A stretch of DNA of 64,000 nucleotides from Arachnia rubra (GTDB lineage Bacteria > Actinomycetota > Actinomycetes > Propionibacteriales > Propionibacteriaceae): contig NZ_AP024463.1 of NCBI RefSeq assembly GCF_019973735.1, forward strand, positions 3,038,001-3,102,000, given 5' to 3'. Each line of letters begins with the position of its first letter. The stretch's first letter is position 1. The notes below the pieces were generated by a model, which worked only from the letters and a program-made list of their open reading frames with translations, had not been told where the DNA came from and did no database searches. The translations under genes were made by a program, and so were the position numbers. Shown here piece by piece: positions 17,105-30,329 of this stretch.

Positions 17105-18417
17105 GCGTTTGCCTTTCCTGTCTTTTCTGCCTTCTCCGCGAGCTGTGCCGCCAGCACATGTTTGCAGGGCCCGCGGGAGCCAGCGTGCCGCAGGTACCAG
17201 GCGCAGGTGCAGCTCCCGTCCTGGACGCGGTACCGGGTCTCGCCGCTGGCCACGAGCCAGCGGTCACCGTCCCGGGTGAGCGCCCCGGAATCAGCGAGCC
17301 GCTGCGCCGCGACCAGACGGGGGTTGTCGCGCTCGACCCGGCTCGGGTCGTGGGGCACTTCGCGGTGGAACCAGGCCCGCTCGTGGTTGTCCCAGCCGAC
17401 CCGCCCCGACGCGCCGAGCACCGCCAGCGCAGCCCGCACCCGCGCCTCGGACAGGTCAGCCTCCCGGGCCAGCCGGACCTCGTCGATACGCGGGTCGAAG
17501 GCCAGCAGCGCCGAGACGAGGTCGACATCCTCAGCGACGTTGGGGGCGGCCAGCGCCGTCAGAAGCGACCCCTCACCGGAGAAGCCGCGGAAAGGCTCGG
17601 CGGTGAGCACCAGCGTGAGGCGAGCCCCGGGCAGCGCGAACTCCAATGCGGTGACGCCGTCGTCAGCGGCATAGACGGTGAGGCCTTGAAGGTCGACGAG
17701 CAGCCGGGAGACGGCGGCCAGGCGATGGGTGCCGGTCAGCCGTACCGCCCCTGGGGTGCGGTGGGGCTTGGCCATCAGCTGACCTCGCGCAGCGCTCAGC
17801 CACACCTCATCCGCCCGCGCGGCGCCAGCCCGGGGCCGGGTCTGCACAAAACGCCGGGCAGCCGCGGCCCCGACGCTGAACTGCTCGACCAGGGGCTGCG
17901 TCAACTCGGCGGCGTTGCCGAGGGCCCGGACCCAGCGGTCGGGCATCTGGACGCGACGCTCCTCCACCTTCTCGGCTGGGGTGGAGGCGCGCAGCCGGTC
18001 AGCCCCGACGTCGAGGTGCAGCAGCCCGCCGCGCGGCACCCGGGTGAGGGCCTGCCGCATCGCCGGGCCGATATCGACATTGGTGGTACCGTGCCCGATC
18101 TGGCCACCGTCGAGGCCGGCCTCCAGGAGGTCGAGGCGGGCCAGCACCCCGTTGCAAGCGGAGAAGCACTCGGCGCGTAGCCGGTCGCCGTTGGCCGTCA
18201 GGATGGGGTCGCGCAAATCCACGGGGACGGGCCGGAAGTACCGGGTGGCGGCGATGTCGGCCAGCACCAGCAGCGACCGCGTCACCACGACCGGGTGCGC
18301 GGCGAAACCGTGGAAGAAACTAGGATGCTCGACGAGGCCCGACGGGGTGAGCGCCGGAGCGAGATCCAGCGTCAGGCCGTCGTCGGTGAGAGTCGATCCA
18401 TGTGAGAACGAACGCAT
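17101..18417 (-). CDS. SWIM zinc-finger protein
   Basis: 438 residues from ATG 18417; an in-frame TTG start at 18447 is possible and neither start has a good ribosome-binding site. The C-terminal SWIM motif CTCAWYLRHAGSRGPCKHVL gives the CxC...CxH zinc ligands. Before it are a helix-turn-helix-like region (about residues 320-370: EADLSEARVRAALAVLGASG) and GFSGEGSLLTAL, which recurs in the second, broken copy. SWIM domains bind DNA or proteins. The gene is coupled to the 1029-residue partner. Function unknown; the pair lies at the edge of a defence block. Confidence 0.85.
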   Translation of the reverse strand: MRSFSHGSTLTDDGLTLDLAPALTPSGLVEHPSFFHGFAAHPVVVTRSLLVLADIAATRYFRPVPVDLRDPILTANGDRLRAECFSACNGVLARLDLLEAGLDGGQIGHGTTNVDIGPAMRQALTRVPRGGLLHLDVGADRLRASTPAEKVEERRVQMPDRWVRALGNAAELTQPLVEQFSVGAAAARRFVQTRPRAGAARADEVWLSAARGQLMAKPHRTPGAVRLTGTHRLAAVSRLLVDLQGLTVYAADDGVTALEFALPGARLTLVLTAEPFRGFSGEGSLLTALAAPNVAEDVDLVSALLAFDPRIDEVRLAREADLSEARVRAALAVLGASGRVGWDNHERAWFHREVPHDPSRVERDNPRLVAAQRLADSGALTRDGDRWLVASGETRYRVQDGSCTCAWYLRHAGSRGPCKHVLAAQLAEKAEKTGKANA

Positions 18418-18494
18418 GGCAGGGAGTCTAGGAGGGGCCACCGACAAATAGTCCGGCGCGGGAAGGCCCCCAGACGCACGCAGGACATCGATGC

Positions 18495-18535
18495 TTCAGC
18501 CGCGTCTGCCCCTACAAGACATCGGTTATCTTGCA
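18495..18535 (+). repeat. 41-bp imperfect direct repeat, left copy
   Basis: 32 of 41 bases match 38322-38362 in the same orientation, including uninterrupted blocks CGCGTCTGCC and TATCTTGCA at identical spacing. It lies between the SWIM gene start and the end of mcrC. It could be a boundary or attachment-type repeat of the block between the two copies, or a shared promoter region. Confidence 0.6.
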
Positions 18536-18538
18536 AAT

Positions 18539-19711
18539 CTACCCGCTCGGCAAGCTCGACAGCGCGATCTTGTGGATCTGGTCGAGCAGCCCGACAGGAG
18601 GAACGGCAACGTCAAGGGGATGAGTGCGGACTGTAACCCCGGAGTTACGGATCAGTGCATCGGAACCGTCGGAGCCAAACCGAGAGCCAGCATAGATCAG
18701 ATGCCCTATATCGGCCCCGAGAATGGTGCAGTAGGCATGCATCTGATAAAGGTCTGCGGTCTTCTCTTCAAGCTTGTATTTCACGTCATAAACTGCCTGC
18801 ACCCGACCTCGGGCAATATGAACCAGATCAGGGCGCACGGGGAAGCGATGATCGTACGTCAAATATGTCGGGTACTGTTTGCGGGTTACGCCAGGACTTA
18901 TAAGCATCAAGGCCCCACCCAAAGCAGCGCCAACGAAATCTTCGAATACATCAGCCATGTTGACAACGAAGGAGGCCATGGGATGATTACCTTGCGTGGT
19001 TGTCAATCCAATCAAATCCAGGATTAATCCAGCTAGCCGCAGAGCAGGGATATAGCGTTCATTGAGGCGGTTCGGAGTCCAGGTCGGCCTCAGCGCCCCA
19101 GGTACAAGCAGTGCAGCACCCGCAAGTCGTCCCTCAAGATGACGTAGACCGCGGACCATATCGGAAGGCAGCCGCTCGACAGAAGCCATATGTCTGAGCG
19201 CCGCTCTCAGTATCTGATTCTCCGGTATATCCATGGAGAGAGCAGAGAATCGGACCTCCAGCGGAATTGGGATCCCGTGACGCCGGGTGAGTTGATCGGA
19301 AATCCTGATCCTGCCTCGCACGACGGGAAGGCTGTCGTCCTTCGTCACGTAACCGCGGAGCACTCCTCGTTCAAGGGCCCTTTCGCCGAGCCGAATCAAG
19401 GTCTCGCCAAGGGCAGGCCACACCTCGTCGCTGGCAGTCCCGCCAAATTCGGCGGGCCGGAATCCCTGATCCTGCGCATAGGCGAGCATGAACAGGAGCG
19501 AGGAAAATGGCGCCTTGGGTCTGACCACGATGTCACAGTCATTGGACCGGATTGCGCCGACCTTATTGAGGCAGGGCCGCATCTCCCACCGCCTGTCCGG
19601 TAAAGGCGTAACCTGCACCAGCTGAGTGGCATTGAGGCCTGCGGCCTCGATGGCAGACAGCCGGACGGCCGCTGCTTCCGTCTGATTCTCCGTGAACGTC
19701 AGCCGCTCCAT
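18539..19711 (-). CDS. mcrC: McrC-like subunit of an McrBC 5-methylcytosine-dependent restriction system
   Basis: 390 residues. McrC is the endonuclease partner of the McrB motor and cleaves DNA carrying modified cytosines. The C-terminal nuclease-like region reads FPVRPDLVHIARGRVQAVYDVKYK, fitting PD-(D/E)XK (PDL followed by DVKYK). The N-terminal half has GYVTKDDSLPVVRGRIRISDQ, the typical McrC RGRI motif. It begins 12 bases after the McrB stop, as in a classical mcrBC operon. Its position at the end of a large defence cluster suggests co-expression. Confidence 0.9.
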   Translation of the reverse strand: MERLTFTENQTEAAAVRLSAIEAAGLNATQLVQVTPLPDRRWEMRPCLNKVGAIRSNDCDIVVRPKAPFSSLLFMLAYAQDQGFRPAEFGGTASDEVWPALGETLIRLGERALERGVLRGYVTKDDSLPVVRGRIRISDQLTRRHGIPIPLEVRFSALSMDIPENQILRAALRHMASVERLPSDMVRGLRHLEGRLAGAALLVPGALRPTWTPNRLNERYIPALRLAGLILDLIGLTTTQGNHPMASFVVNMADVFEDFVGAALGGALMLISPGVTRKQYPTYLTYDHRFPVRPDLVHIARGRVQAVYDVKYKLEEKTADLYQMHAYCTILGADIGHLIYAGSRFGSDGSDALIRNSGVTVRTHPLDVAVPPVGLLDQIHKIALSSLPSG

Positions 19712-19723
19712 GATCAGTTCTTA

Positions 19724-21949
19724 TCAGCCTCGGTCATCACCCTCCGAGAGGTGAGCTTGTCGCCGTCTAAGCAGCGCCCCACGGATAGCCTCCAGGCTGA
19801 AGTTGGCGTGAATCTGCTCATGGTCGTGCATCGCGAAGAGCTGTTCCTCCAACAGCGGCAGGATGTCGTGACGCCAGATACGCCTGAGCCCCTCATCAGT
19901 AGCTGCCTCATCACGCATCAGATATGACGGACCGATCTGAAAATCACGCAACCTGCCGTCCAACTGATTATTGAGCTCGACTAGAAGGTCAGCCCGCTCG
20001 GAACCGTGTCCGAGACTCTGGAGATAGGAGGCTAGCACTCCTGAGACCGGTTCTTCAGATGGATGCATCTCGATGAAAGGGAAACGCCGCCGAATGGCAG
20101 CATCAACCAGGGCAATGGAGCGGTCGGCTGTGTTCATGGTACCGATAAAATAAAGATTCTTCGGAAGGAGGAATTCCTTCTCCGGTGAGTACTGGAGATT
20201 GATCTTGTCGCCTCGATATTCCAGCAGGTAGTAGAGCTCGCCGAAAACCTTGGCGATATCGGCTCGATTGATCTCATCGATGATCAGCACATAGGGATGG
20301 TCGGGATCCTGCTGAGCAGCTTCAGCCAGCAAGCTGAGAGGACCTGGCATAACGGCATAGGTGATACTGCCTTCCATGACCACCGGACGTAGGCCCTCAA
20401 AGAAGTCCTCATAGGAATAGGACGGATGAAATTGGACAATCCGCACGTTCTCACCTGCGACGTGACGGGCAACTTTACGAGCAATAAAGGTCTTGCCGGT
20501 GCCAGGAGGGCCGTAGACGATGAGCTGTCTGCGGGACTCCAGCAGGTCGATGTACTCATCCAGCCATGCTGTGGATATGTGGACTTCGGCAGCCAATTCA
20601 TCGGTAGCGCGCGGCAGAGTGACCTCGGAAGTCAACTCAATGGGGGTATCCCCGTCGAACAGTGCCTCGATGGTGTTCCCCACACGCGCCAGGTCGACGA
20701 TCAACCTGGGACTGCCGGACAGACTCGCTGTTTCTGGGGGCAATGCCTCGATAGGCACCTCGATCCTGTTCCAGGAGACTCGACGACGCAGCCTTGGCGC
20801 CTCATCTGTGAAGTAAGGTTCGCCTGCGATGCGCCCCACCCAGGCACGATCGTCACGCCTGGCGATGATGGCGTCGCCTTCGTGCATCAGGGACAGGAAG
20901 GCGTGGTAGTCCTCGACCAGGGCTCGGCGCTGCGCATATTCGACGTGCTCATAGCCCGATTCGACTTGGGCATGTATCTGTTCTTTGGTGGCCCCCGCCT
21001 CCAAGGCCTTGATATGCGCGGCGGCCAGGGAAACATAGCCCTGTCCAAGCCACTCGTTGATGGTCGCCTGCCCGTCTGGGCCGGTGCGTGTCAGCCAAGC
21101 GCGTTGTTCGGTTTTCACAGCCTTGGGGTGCTGCCAGCGGGCTCGAAGAGGATCGCGATACCACTCGATCGGCTGCTTCATCTCTCTGAACAGCTCCAAT
21201 CGAATGGCCAGCAGGTCTCGGTCGATAGCCTCCTGATCATCGCCGGTTGCGCCGTCAATGACGCCTGCCAGAGCATTCCGGATCTCGCATTTATGCCCCA
21301 TGCTGCTGATGGGCTCAAACACCTTTGGGAATACGAGGAAAAGCAGGGCGTTGCGAATATTTGAAACGTCGTTGCGATCATCCATCACAATTTTGTGAAA
21401 TTCCCAAGGATCGCGGCGCGCTGCGTCCTTGCGACCTTCGGAAAGCGCGGCCCAGCGGCCAACAAATCGGGCAAACCAGGGAATCTGTTTCCACAGCCGC
21501 TGGTTGTAGCCCACGCCACCCGCAAATGAGCCCTTCTCAACGCCCAGGCTACGTCTCATCTCATCCGGTAGACTGACGGGGGTTCGTAGACACGACAGAA
21601 TGCGTGTCACATCTTCGAGTTTCTTCGTGGCCGTTATGCTCCGATTCGGCAGATCTCGCAGGAACACGATCTCCGCGGCCAGCAATATCACCTCGCGGGG
21701 CTGGTCGGTGAGTTGAAGATTCAGCGTCTCCCACACACTTTTGCCTGTGGTAGCGGAGTCGTCCTCTACGGCTCTCCTCAATGCCTCGGCAGTCTCGACG
21801 GTCCAGATGGGGGTTCCTGGGTCGATCACGGACATACCGTCGCCCATCATGTGGTCCACGACATAGGAAGCCGCTTCTCCGACTGCCAGATCCGACGGCA
21901 GACGTGATGCAGCAGAGTGGTACGGGTCAACGTGGAAGGTGGAGAACAT
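19724..21949 (-). CDS. mcrB: McrB-like AAA+ GTPase of an McrBC restriction system
   Basis: 741 residues from ATG 21949 (GTG 21952 adjacent). The C-terminal motor has Walker A YGPPGTGKTFIARK, Walker B VLIIDEINRADIAKVFGELY and the McrB signature MNTADRS, followed by the arginine-finger region AAIRRRFPFIEMHP. The N-terminal 450 residues should contain the modified-DNA reader; I see no fold I can name. It starts on the stop codon of the preceding gene (TAGTGATG), so it belongs to the same transcription unit. Together with McrC it would restrict DNA bearing modified bases. Confidence 0.92.
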   Translation of the reverse strand: MFSTFHVDPYHSAASRLPSDLAVGEAASYVVDHMMGDGMSVIDPGTPIWTVETAEALRRAVEDDSATTGKSVWETLNLQLTDQPREVILLAAEIVFLRDLPNRSITATKKLEDVTRILSCLRTPVSLPDEMRRSLGVEKGSFAGGVGYNQRLWKQIPWFARFVGRWAALSEGRKDAARRDPWEFHKIVMDDRNDVSNIRNALLFLVFPKVFEPISSMGHKCEIRNALAGVIDGATGDDQEAIDRDLLAIRLELFREMKQPIEWYRDPLRARWQHPKAVKTEQRAWLTRTGPDGQATINEWLGQGYVSLAAAHIKALEAGATKEQIHAQVESGYEHVEYAQRRALVEDYHAFLSLMHEGDAIIARRDDRAWVGRIAGEPYFTDEAPRLRRRVSWNRIEVPIEALPPETASLSGSPRLIVDLARVGNTIEALFDGDTPIELTSEVTLPRATDELAAEVHISTAWLDEYIDLLESRRQLIVYGPPGTGKTFIARKVARHVAGENVRIVQFHPSYSYEDFFEGLRPVVMEGSITYAVMPGPLSLLAEAAQQDPDHPYVLIIDEINRADIAKVFGELYYLLEYRGDKINLQYSPEKEFLLPKNLYFIGTMNTADRSIALVDAAIRRRFPFIEMHPSEEPVSGVLASYLQSLGHGSERADLLVELNNQLDGRLRDFQIGPSYLMRDEAATDEGLRRIWRHDILPLLEEQLFAMHDHEQIHANFSLEAIRGALLRRRQAHLSEGDDRG

Positions 21950-21951
21950 CA

Positions 21952-22809
21952 CTAGCTACTCTCATCCGACGAGATGACCAGCGATGACAGATCGACGACC
22001 GGCTTATAGGGGACGCCGGAATTGATGGCATGCTGCATGGCGTCGTAGATACCGAGGATGATCCGCTTGGTCCGGTACTCACCGTGAGCGGCTTCGTCGT
22101 GTTTTCGCACCGCACGGAATGTGTCCATGATGTAGACCACATCGTCACGGGCAATGCCAAACAGGTGGAACACCGCAGCATCGATCTCGCACCGGATCAA
22201 GAGCCGCTTCCCCGGATCCCAGGCGTACACCTTCTCTTTCCCCATCAGGTCTCTCGCCATGGGGGCCATCGCCCACGAGGTACAGCTCAATGCAGCCACT
22301 CGTTCATTCATCCAGCTGCGGAGAGAACCAGCACCCCAAGAGCATGGCCGATCAAACGTCTCCGGGCTAGGCATCGGCAACTGCTTCAAATAAAAGAAAT
22401 TAAAATTTAGCCCTGCTACTTTGAGGCGAGCTACATAGTCAAATGCAAAGGAATTGAACACCCCTAGGAGACACTCCTTGCATTCTCCCATCACCAGGGC
22501 GTAGGAATTGCCAACTCCACCCCTCGGCAAGGCTGCCGAAAGCATGGTGCGCTCATTGGTTGCGCTCGTCACGTTGGAAAATCCGACCAGCCACGCTGGC
22601 AGATCACCGGGCAACACCTCCTCCCGCACCCAGTTGATCGGCAGAGCCTCACGCCACGGATCGGCCTTGTCCTCATCCGTCAGATAACGCGGCTGGTTCT
22701 GGCGCTTCTCAGCGGTCGCGCTCTTGTAGACGTCGGCGTCACGATGGTCGTACGCATCGAGCATCTTGGCCTCGTAGAGCGGGAACATCCGTTCCACTGT
22801 GTCAGTCAT
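21952..22809 (-). CDS. Free-standing C-terminal domain of a type II-like methyltransferase
   Basis: 285 residues, homologous end to end with the last 260 or so residues of the methyltransferase at 23455-27501. Compare VERMFPLYEAKMLDAYDHR with VERMMPLFEAKMIHHYDIR, and HGEYRTKRIILGIYDAM with YGEYRTKRLILEAYDAM. It has no methyltransferase motifs of its own. A GGAAGGAC ribosome-binding site precedes the ATG, so it is set up as its own gene. In Eco57I/BREX/DISARM-type enzymes this region is thought to carry target recognition. Options: an alternative specificity subunit, or the stable remainder of a lost second methyltransferase. Confidence 0.75.
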   Translation of the reverse strand: MTDTVERMFPLYEAKMLDAYDHRDADVYKSATAEKRQNQPRYLTDEDKADPWREALPINWVREEVLPGDLPAWLVGFSNVTSATNERTMLSAALPRGGVGNSYALVMGECKECLLGVFNSFAFDYVARLKVAGLNFNFFYLKQLPMPSPETFDRPCSWGAGSLRSWMNERVAALSCTSWAMAPMARDLMGKEKVYAWDPGKRLLIRCEIDAAVFHLFGIARDDVVYIMDTFRAVRKHDEAAHGEYRTKRIILGIYDAMQHAINSGVPYKPVVDLSSLVISSDESS

Positions 22810-22859
22810 GGCCTGTCGTCCTTCCCAGATCTGTCATCCTCGTCAACCGTAGCCAGCTC

Positions 22860-23381
22860 TCACCTCAACTCGGCAGCCAGCTGCTCCTCAGCCGGCAAAT
22901 ACAACTGATACCGCGACGTGAGAATGGTCTGGTTGTTCTCAGGCAAAGAAAACCGAACCACCGCATCATTCTTATCAGCACACAAAAGAACCCCCATCGT
23001 GGGATTCTCATCCGATTGCGCCCAGTTCGATTGCGAACGCAGTGCGTTCGCAATCGGGTACGTCTGATAGAACTGCCTGGCCAGCTCCAGCTGGCGCACC
23101 GAGAAACCCGATCCGAACTCAGGCTCGATCCTCTCCGCCAGACCCCTGATGGTGTAAGCACCATATTTGGCTCGCGCGGCTCCACCCTGCGCCTCCTCAA
23201 CGATCCGACGTCCGATCCTCCAATACATGAGCACGCGGTGATGACTGACACTTCGCGTAACCTCCCCGCGAGAATCCAGGATGATCCTGCGAACATCACG
23301 CACCAGAGCGCCCAGCTGCACCTCGCCGCTTTCAACCAGAGACGGCTGACCAGCATCCCGCCGTTCAGATGAATCATTCAT
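22860..23381 (-). CDS. DUF1016/YhcG protein with internal deletion of the nuclease core
   Basis: 173 residues from ATG 23381 (TTG 23402 possible). The N-terminal 110 residues are the DUF1016 N-domain (ALVRDVRRIILDSRG, YWRIGRRIVEEAQGG, GFSVRQLELARQFYQTYPI). They are joined directly to the extreme C-terminus of the family (MGVLLCADKNDAVVRFSLPE, SRYQLYLPAEEQLAAEL). The roughly 170 residues with the PD-(D/E)XK catalytic centre, present in full-length YhcG proteins of about 350 residues, are absent, yet the reading frame is intact. Nuclease activity is therefore not expected; a DNA-binding or regulatory leftover is possible. Confidence 0.8.
   Translation of the reverse strand: MNDSSERRDAGQPSLVESGEVQLGALVRDVRRIILDSRGEVTRSVSHHRVLMYWRIGRRIVEEAQGGAARAKYGAYTIRGLAERIEPEFGSGFSVRQLELARQFYQTYPIANALRSQSNWAQSDENPTMGVLLCADKNDAVVRFSLPENNQTILTSRYQLYLPAEEQLAAELR
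23028..23056. repeat. Perfect 13-bp inverted repeat inside the DUF1016 gene
   Basis: CGATTGCGAACGC and GCGTTCGCAATCG are separated by AGT. It lies close to the point where the N-terminal domain is fused to the C-terminal tail, so it may mark the deletion junction. It could also form a strong hairpin in the mRNA. Confidence 0.8.
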
Positions 23382-23454
23382 CTCAGCCTCTAAAAGATCC
23401 AAGACAAGTTAAGGTCATGAGCCGACGATACTGGCGGGGCCTGACAATTTTGGG

Positions 23455-27497
<4,043 letters not shown>

Positions 27498-27501
<4 letters not shown>

Positions 27502-30329
27502 TCGGCACCGCCTGGCTGATACACGAATACTCCCAAGATGTCCACAGGCAGCTGCGGCGTGACATCCAACCCCCGCAAGGTGAGTGATCCCACGGCCTCT
27601 CGGCCACGCGCCGACTGACGAACCCTGGCATGAGCCTGCCGCAGCTCCTGAGCAACCTGCGCTGCCAGAGAGTCGAGGAGCACCGAGCTGTTCTCCCCAA
27701 CAGAGCGAAGCACGTTACCCATCAGACCAGGCACCCGATCCGCCGGAACATTGGCTGTTGGGAGCGAGCCCAATAGCTCCTCCACCCGATCGGGTGGAAG
27801 CCACGTCGGATTCTTGGGTGTGCCTGTAAAGGCAAGGGCCCTGGCCTCCTCAGCCACCTGAGTTCGCGGCCCACCACGCCCGGGAAGAGTCAGGTGAATG
27901 CGGAATCGGACGATGAGCAGGGTCGTCATCACATCCACACTCTGCGTGGTGATGACCCCGGCGCGGCGGGCCGGCCGCACATCCTCGTGGAGGCCGGAGT
28001 CCAGGGCTCCGTCGAGAACAAACTGGGCCAGCGCCCCAACGCGCCTGTCAGTGCGGACCATGGCAGCGGCACCCTGGGGTGCGGGCAGGTCAGGGACCCA
28101 GCGAAGTCTCCCACCTGCCTGCAGGGTGTCCTTGAGGCCGATGGGCAGAGAGCCCATGTCGAGCATCAGGTTCTCGTTCTCATCCCAGGTCTCGGCTTTG
28201 ACGGCTTTGAGGGCACTGCGAACGAAAGCGGCCACGTCGCTGAAACCACCTATCCGGGAGCGGGCTTCTTCCACCTCCCGAGACACCTCGTCGGGATGAA
28301 TGGCAGCTTGAGCGTAGCGGGTCCGGGAAACCCTTTCCTGCTCGGCTGCAGATTCCCAGTGGTCGGTGAGGGTGAAGAGCTCGTCGTCGAGAGTCGGCTG
28401 CTGGGCGGGCTGGCCACGCAGCATGAGTCCCTCCATGAGAGCGCTGAGCACCCGTTCGTTCGCCTCGTTGGGCACGGGCACGCTGACGCCGAGGTCCTTG
28501 CGGATCTGGGCGTGTTTGCGGATAAGCGCATCCATCACGATGCCGTCAATGCCTGTGTCCTCGCCGTAGATGGTCACGGCCCGCACGATTTTGGCTATCT
28601 GGCCGAACCGATCGACGCGCCCCTCACGTTGCTCGTGCCGAGTCGGATTCCAGGCCAGGTCGTAGTGCAGGATGGCTTGGAAACCGACCTGAAGGTTGAT
28701 GCCCTCGGACAGGCAGTCGGTGGCGACGAGAACGCGTCGACCGTCGGGGTCCTTCACCAGCGCAGCCACTCGGGCAGCGCGGTCCTCTGGAGTCAACTCA
28801 CCGGTGACCACCTCGATCGGGTAGCCCTTGGAAAGGACGGCACGCAGGTGTTCGGCGACGTATTTCGCCGTGGGAATGAAGCGACAGAACACAATCGGTG
28901 AGAACCCTTCTTTCAACAGGTTCTTCACCTCAGCCGTGAGCCTGGAGAGTTTGGCATCGTCCTCGGGGGCGAGATCCTCGGCGCGAGCCGCCATGTCGGT
29001 GAGGAGTCGGGTCTCATTCGTCGCGGAGTCATCGGGAACGGCCCCCGGGGCGGTGTCGTCGCCCTCGGTGTTGCTGTCGTCGACGAGGTCGAAGATGGTC
29101 CCACGCCCCATCGCGTCCACAGCGGCGGGAGTCTCAGCGGCACTGGTGTTGGATCGAGTGCGCATGGTGGCAACGGCGGCCGCCGGGGAGGACGCGACAG
29201 AGCGCAACAGGTTCAGAGCGGACCACCACCGCATCCGCCGCTGCGCGTGACTGCCGCTCTCGTTCCTGACCTGCCCCTGGGCGTAGGCGATAGCATCACG
29301 CAACAGATCGGCGTACTTCGGCGAAAGCCGGTATGGAGCCTCACGGGTTTGACGGTCGTCGGGGAATCTGGTGTCGACGCCGAGATAGTCGCGGATGTCA
29401 CCACGACGTCGCTGCACAAGGTGGCGGGCCAGTTTGGCGCGACCTGCCTCGGTGTCGAGCTTTATGGTTCTCAACTCCGGGTCAAGCAGACCGAGCATGT
29501 TACGAAACGCTCCCTCGTTGCCGGAATGTGGCGTGGCCGTGACCAGGACCAGATGGGTTTCAGCTTTTTGGGACAGGGCCTCAAGGAGTCGATAACGCTG
29601 CGTGCGAGCACGACCACTACCACCGCTGTCGTCGACCACACAGGTATGGGCCTCATCGACGATGATCAGATCGGGTGCGGCGCGCAGGAAGTCGTCACGA
29701 CGCCGGTCCGCCTTGATGAAATCGGTCGAGACGATAGTGACCGGGTAACGCTCGAAAATCGATTCGCCGTGTTTGAGACGACGCTGCAGACGGGTGACCG
29801 TGGAGCCCAGGACAAGTTCTGCTTCAAGACCGAACTTCTCACGCAACTCGGCCTGCCACTGCTCGGCCAGCGAGGGCGGACACAGCACTGCGAGCCGCTC
29901 AGCGCTACCCTGCGCGAGGAGCTCGCTGGCGACCAGTCCGGCCTCAATAGTCTTACCGATGCCCACATCGTCGGCGATCAGGAGTCTCACGGTCTCCTGC
30001 CGCAACGCCATCAGCAGGGGGACGTACTGATAGGGCCGTGGATCGACGTTCAGGGACGCCAGCGACCGGAAGGGACCACCCGTGGAGCGGAACCCGATAC
30101 GGAGTGCCTCTCGCAGGAGACGGGCTGACTGGTAGTCGCCGAGGTCGTCCACCGAGGGTGGCGGGAAAGTGGCGGGAGTGACTTCCTCAACGTCGGGGAG
30201 GACACCCGCGACGTCTAGGCTTCCCCCGGCCAGCGGTCGGAGAACAAGAAAGTCGTCTTGGCTCTCCGGCAATACCACCCAGTCACGACCGCGAGCTGTG
30301 ACCAGGGTTCCCACGTTGAAACTGGGCAT
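27498..30329 (-). CDS. SNF2-family helicase, DrmD-like
   Basis: About 943 residues from ATG 30329 (GTG 30332 directly before it); it overlaps the neighbours at both ends by a few bases. Helicase motifs: I DDVGIGKTIEAGL, Ia LAVLCPPSLAEQW, II LIIVDEAHTCV, III VTATPHSGNEGAF, V VLVATDCLSEGINLQ, VI HEQREGRVDRFGQ. The C-terminal part (from about residue 650) matches no fold I can name. SNF2 helicases of this size adjoining a DUF1998 helicase and a large adenine methyltransferase are a hallmark of DISARM-like anti-phage systems, where they are thought to translocate on incoming DNA. Confidence 0.88.
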
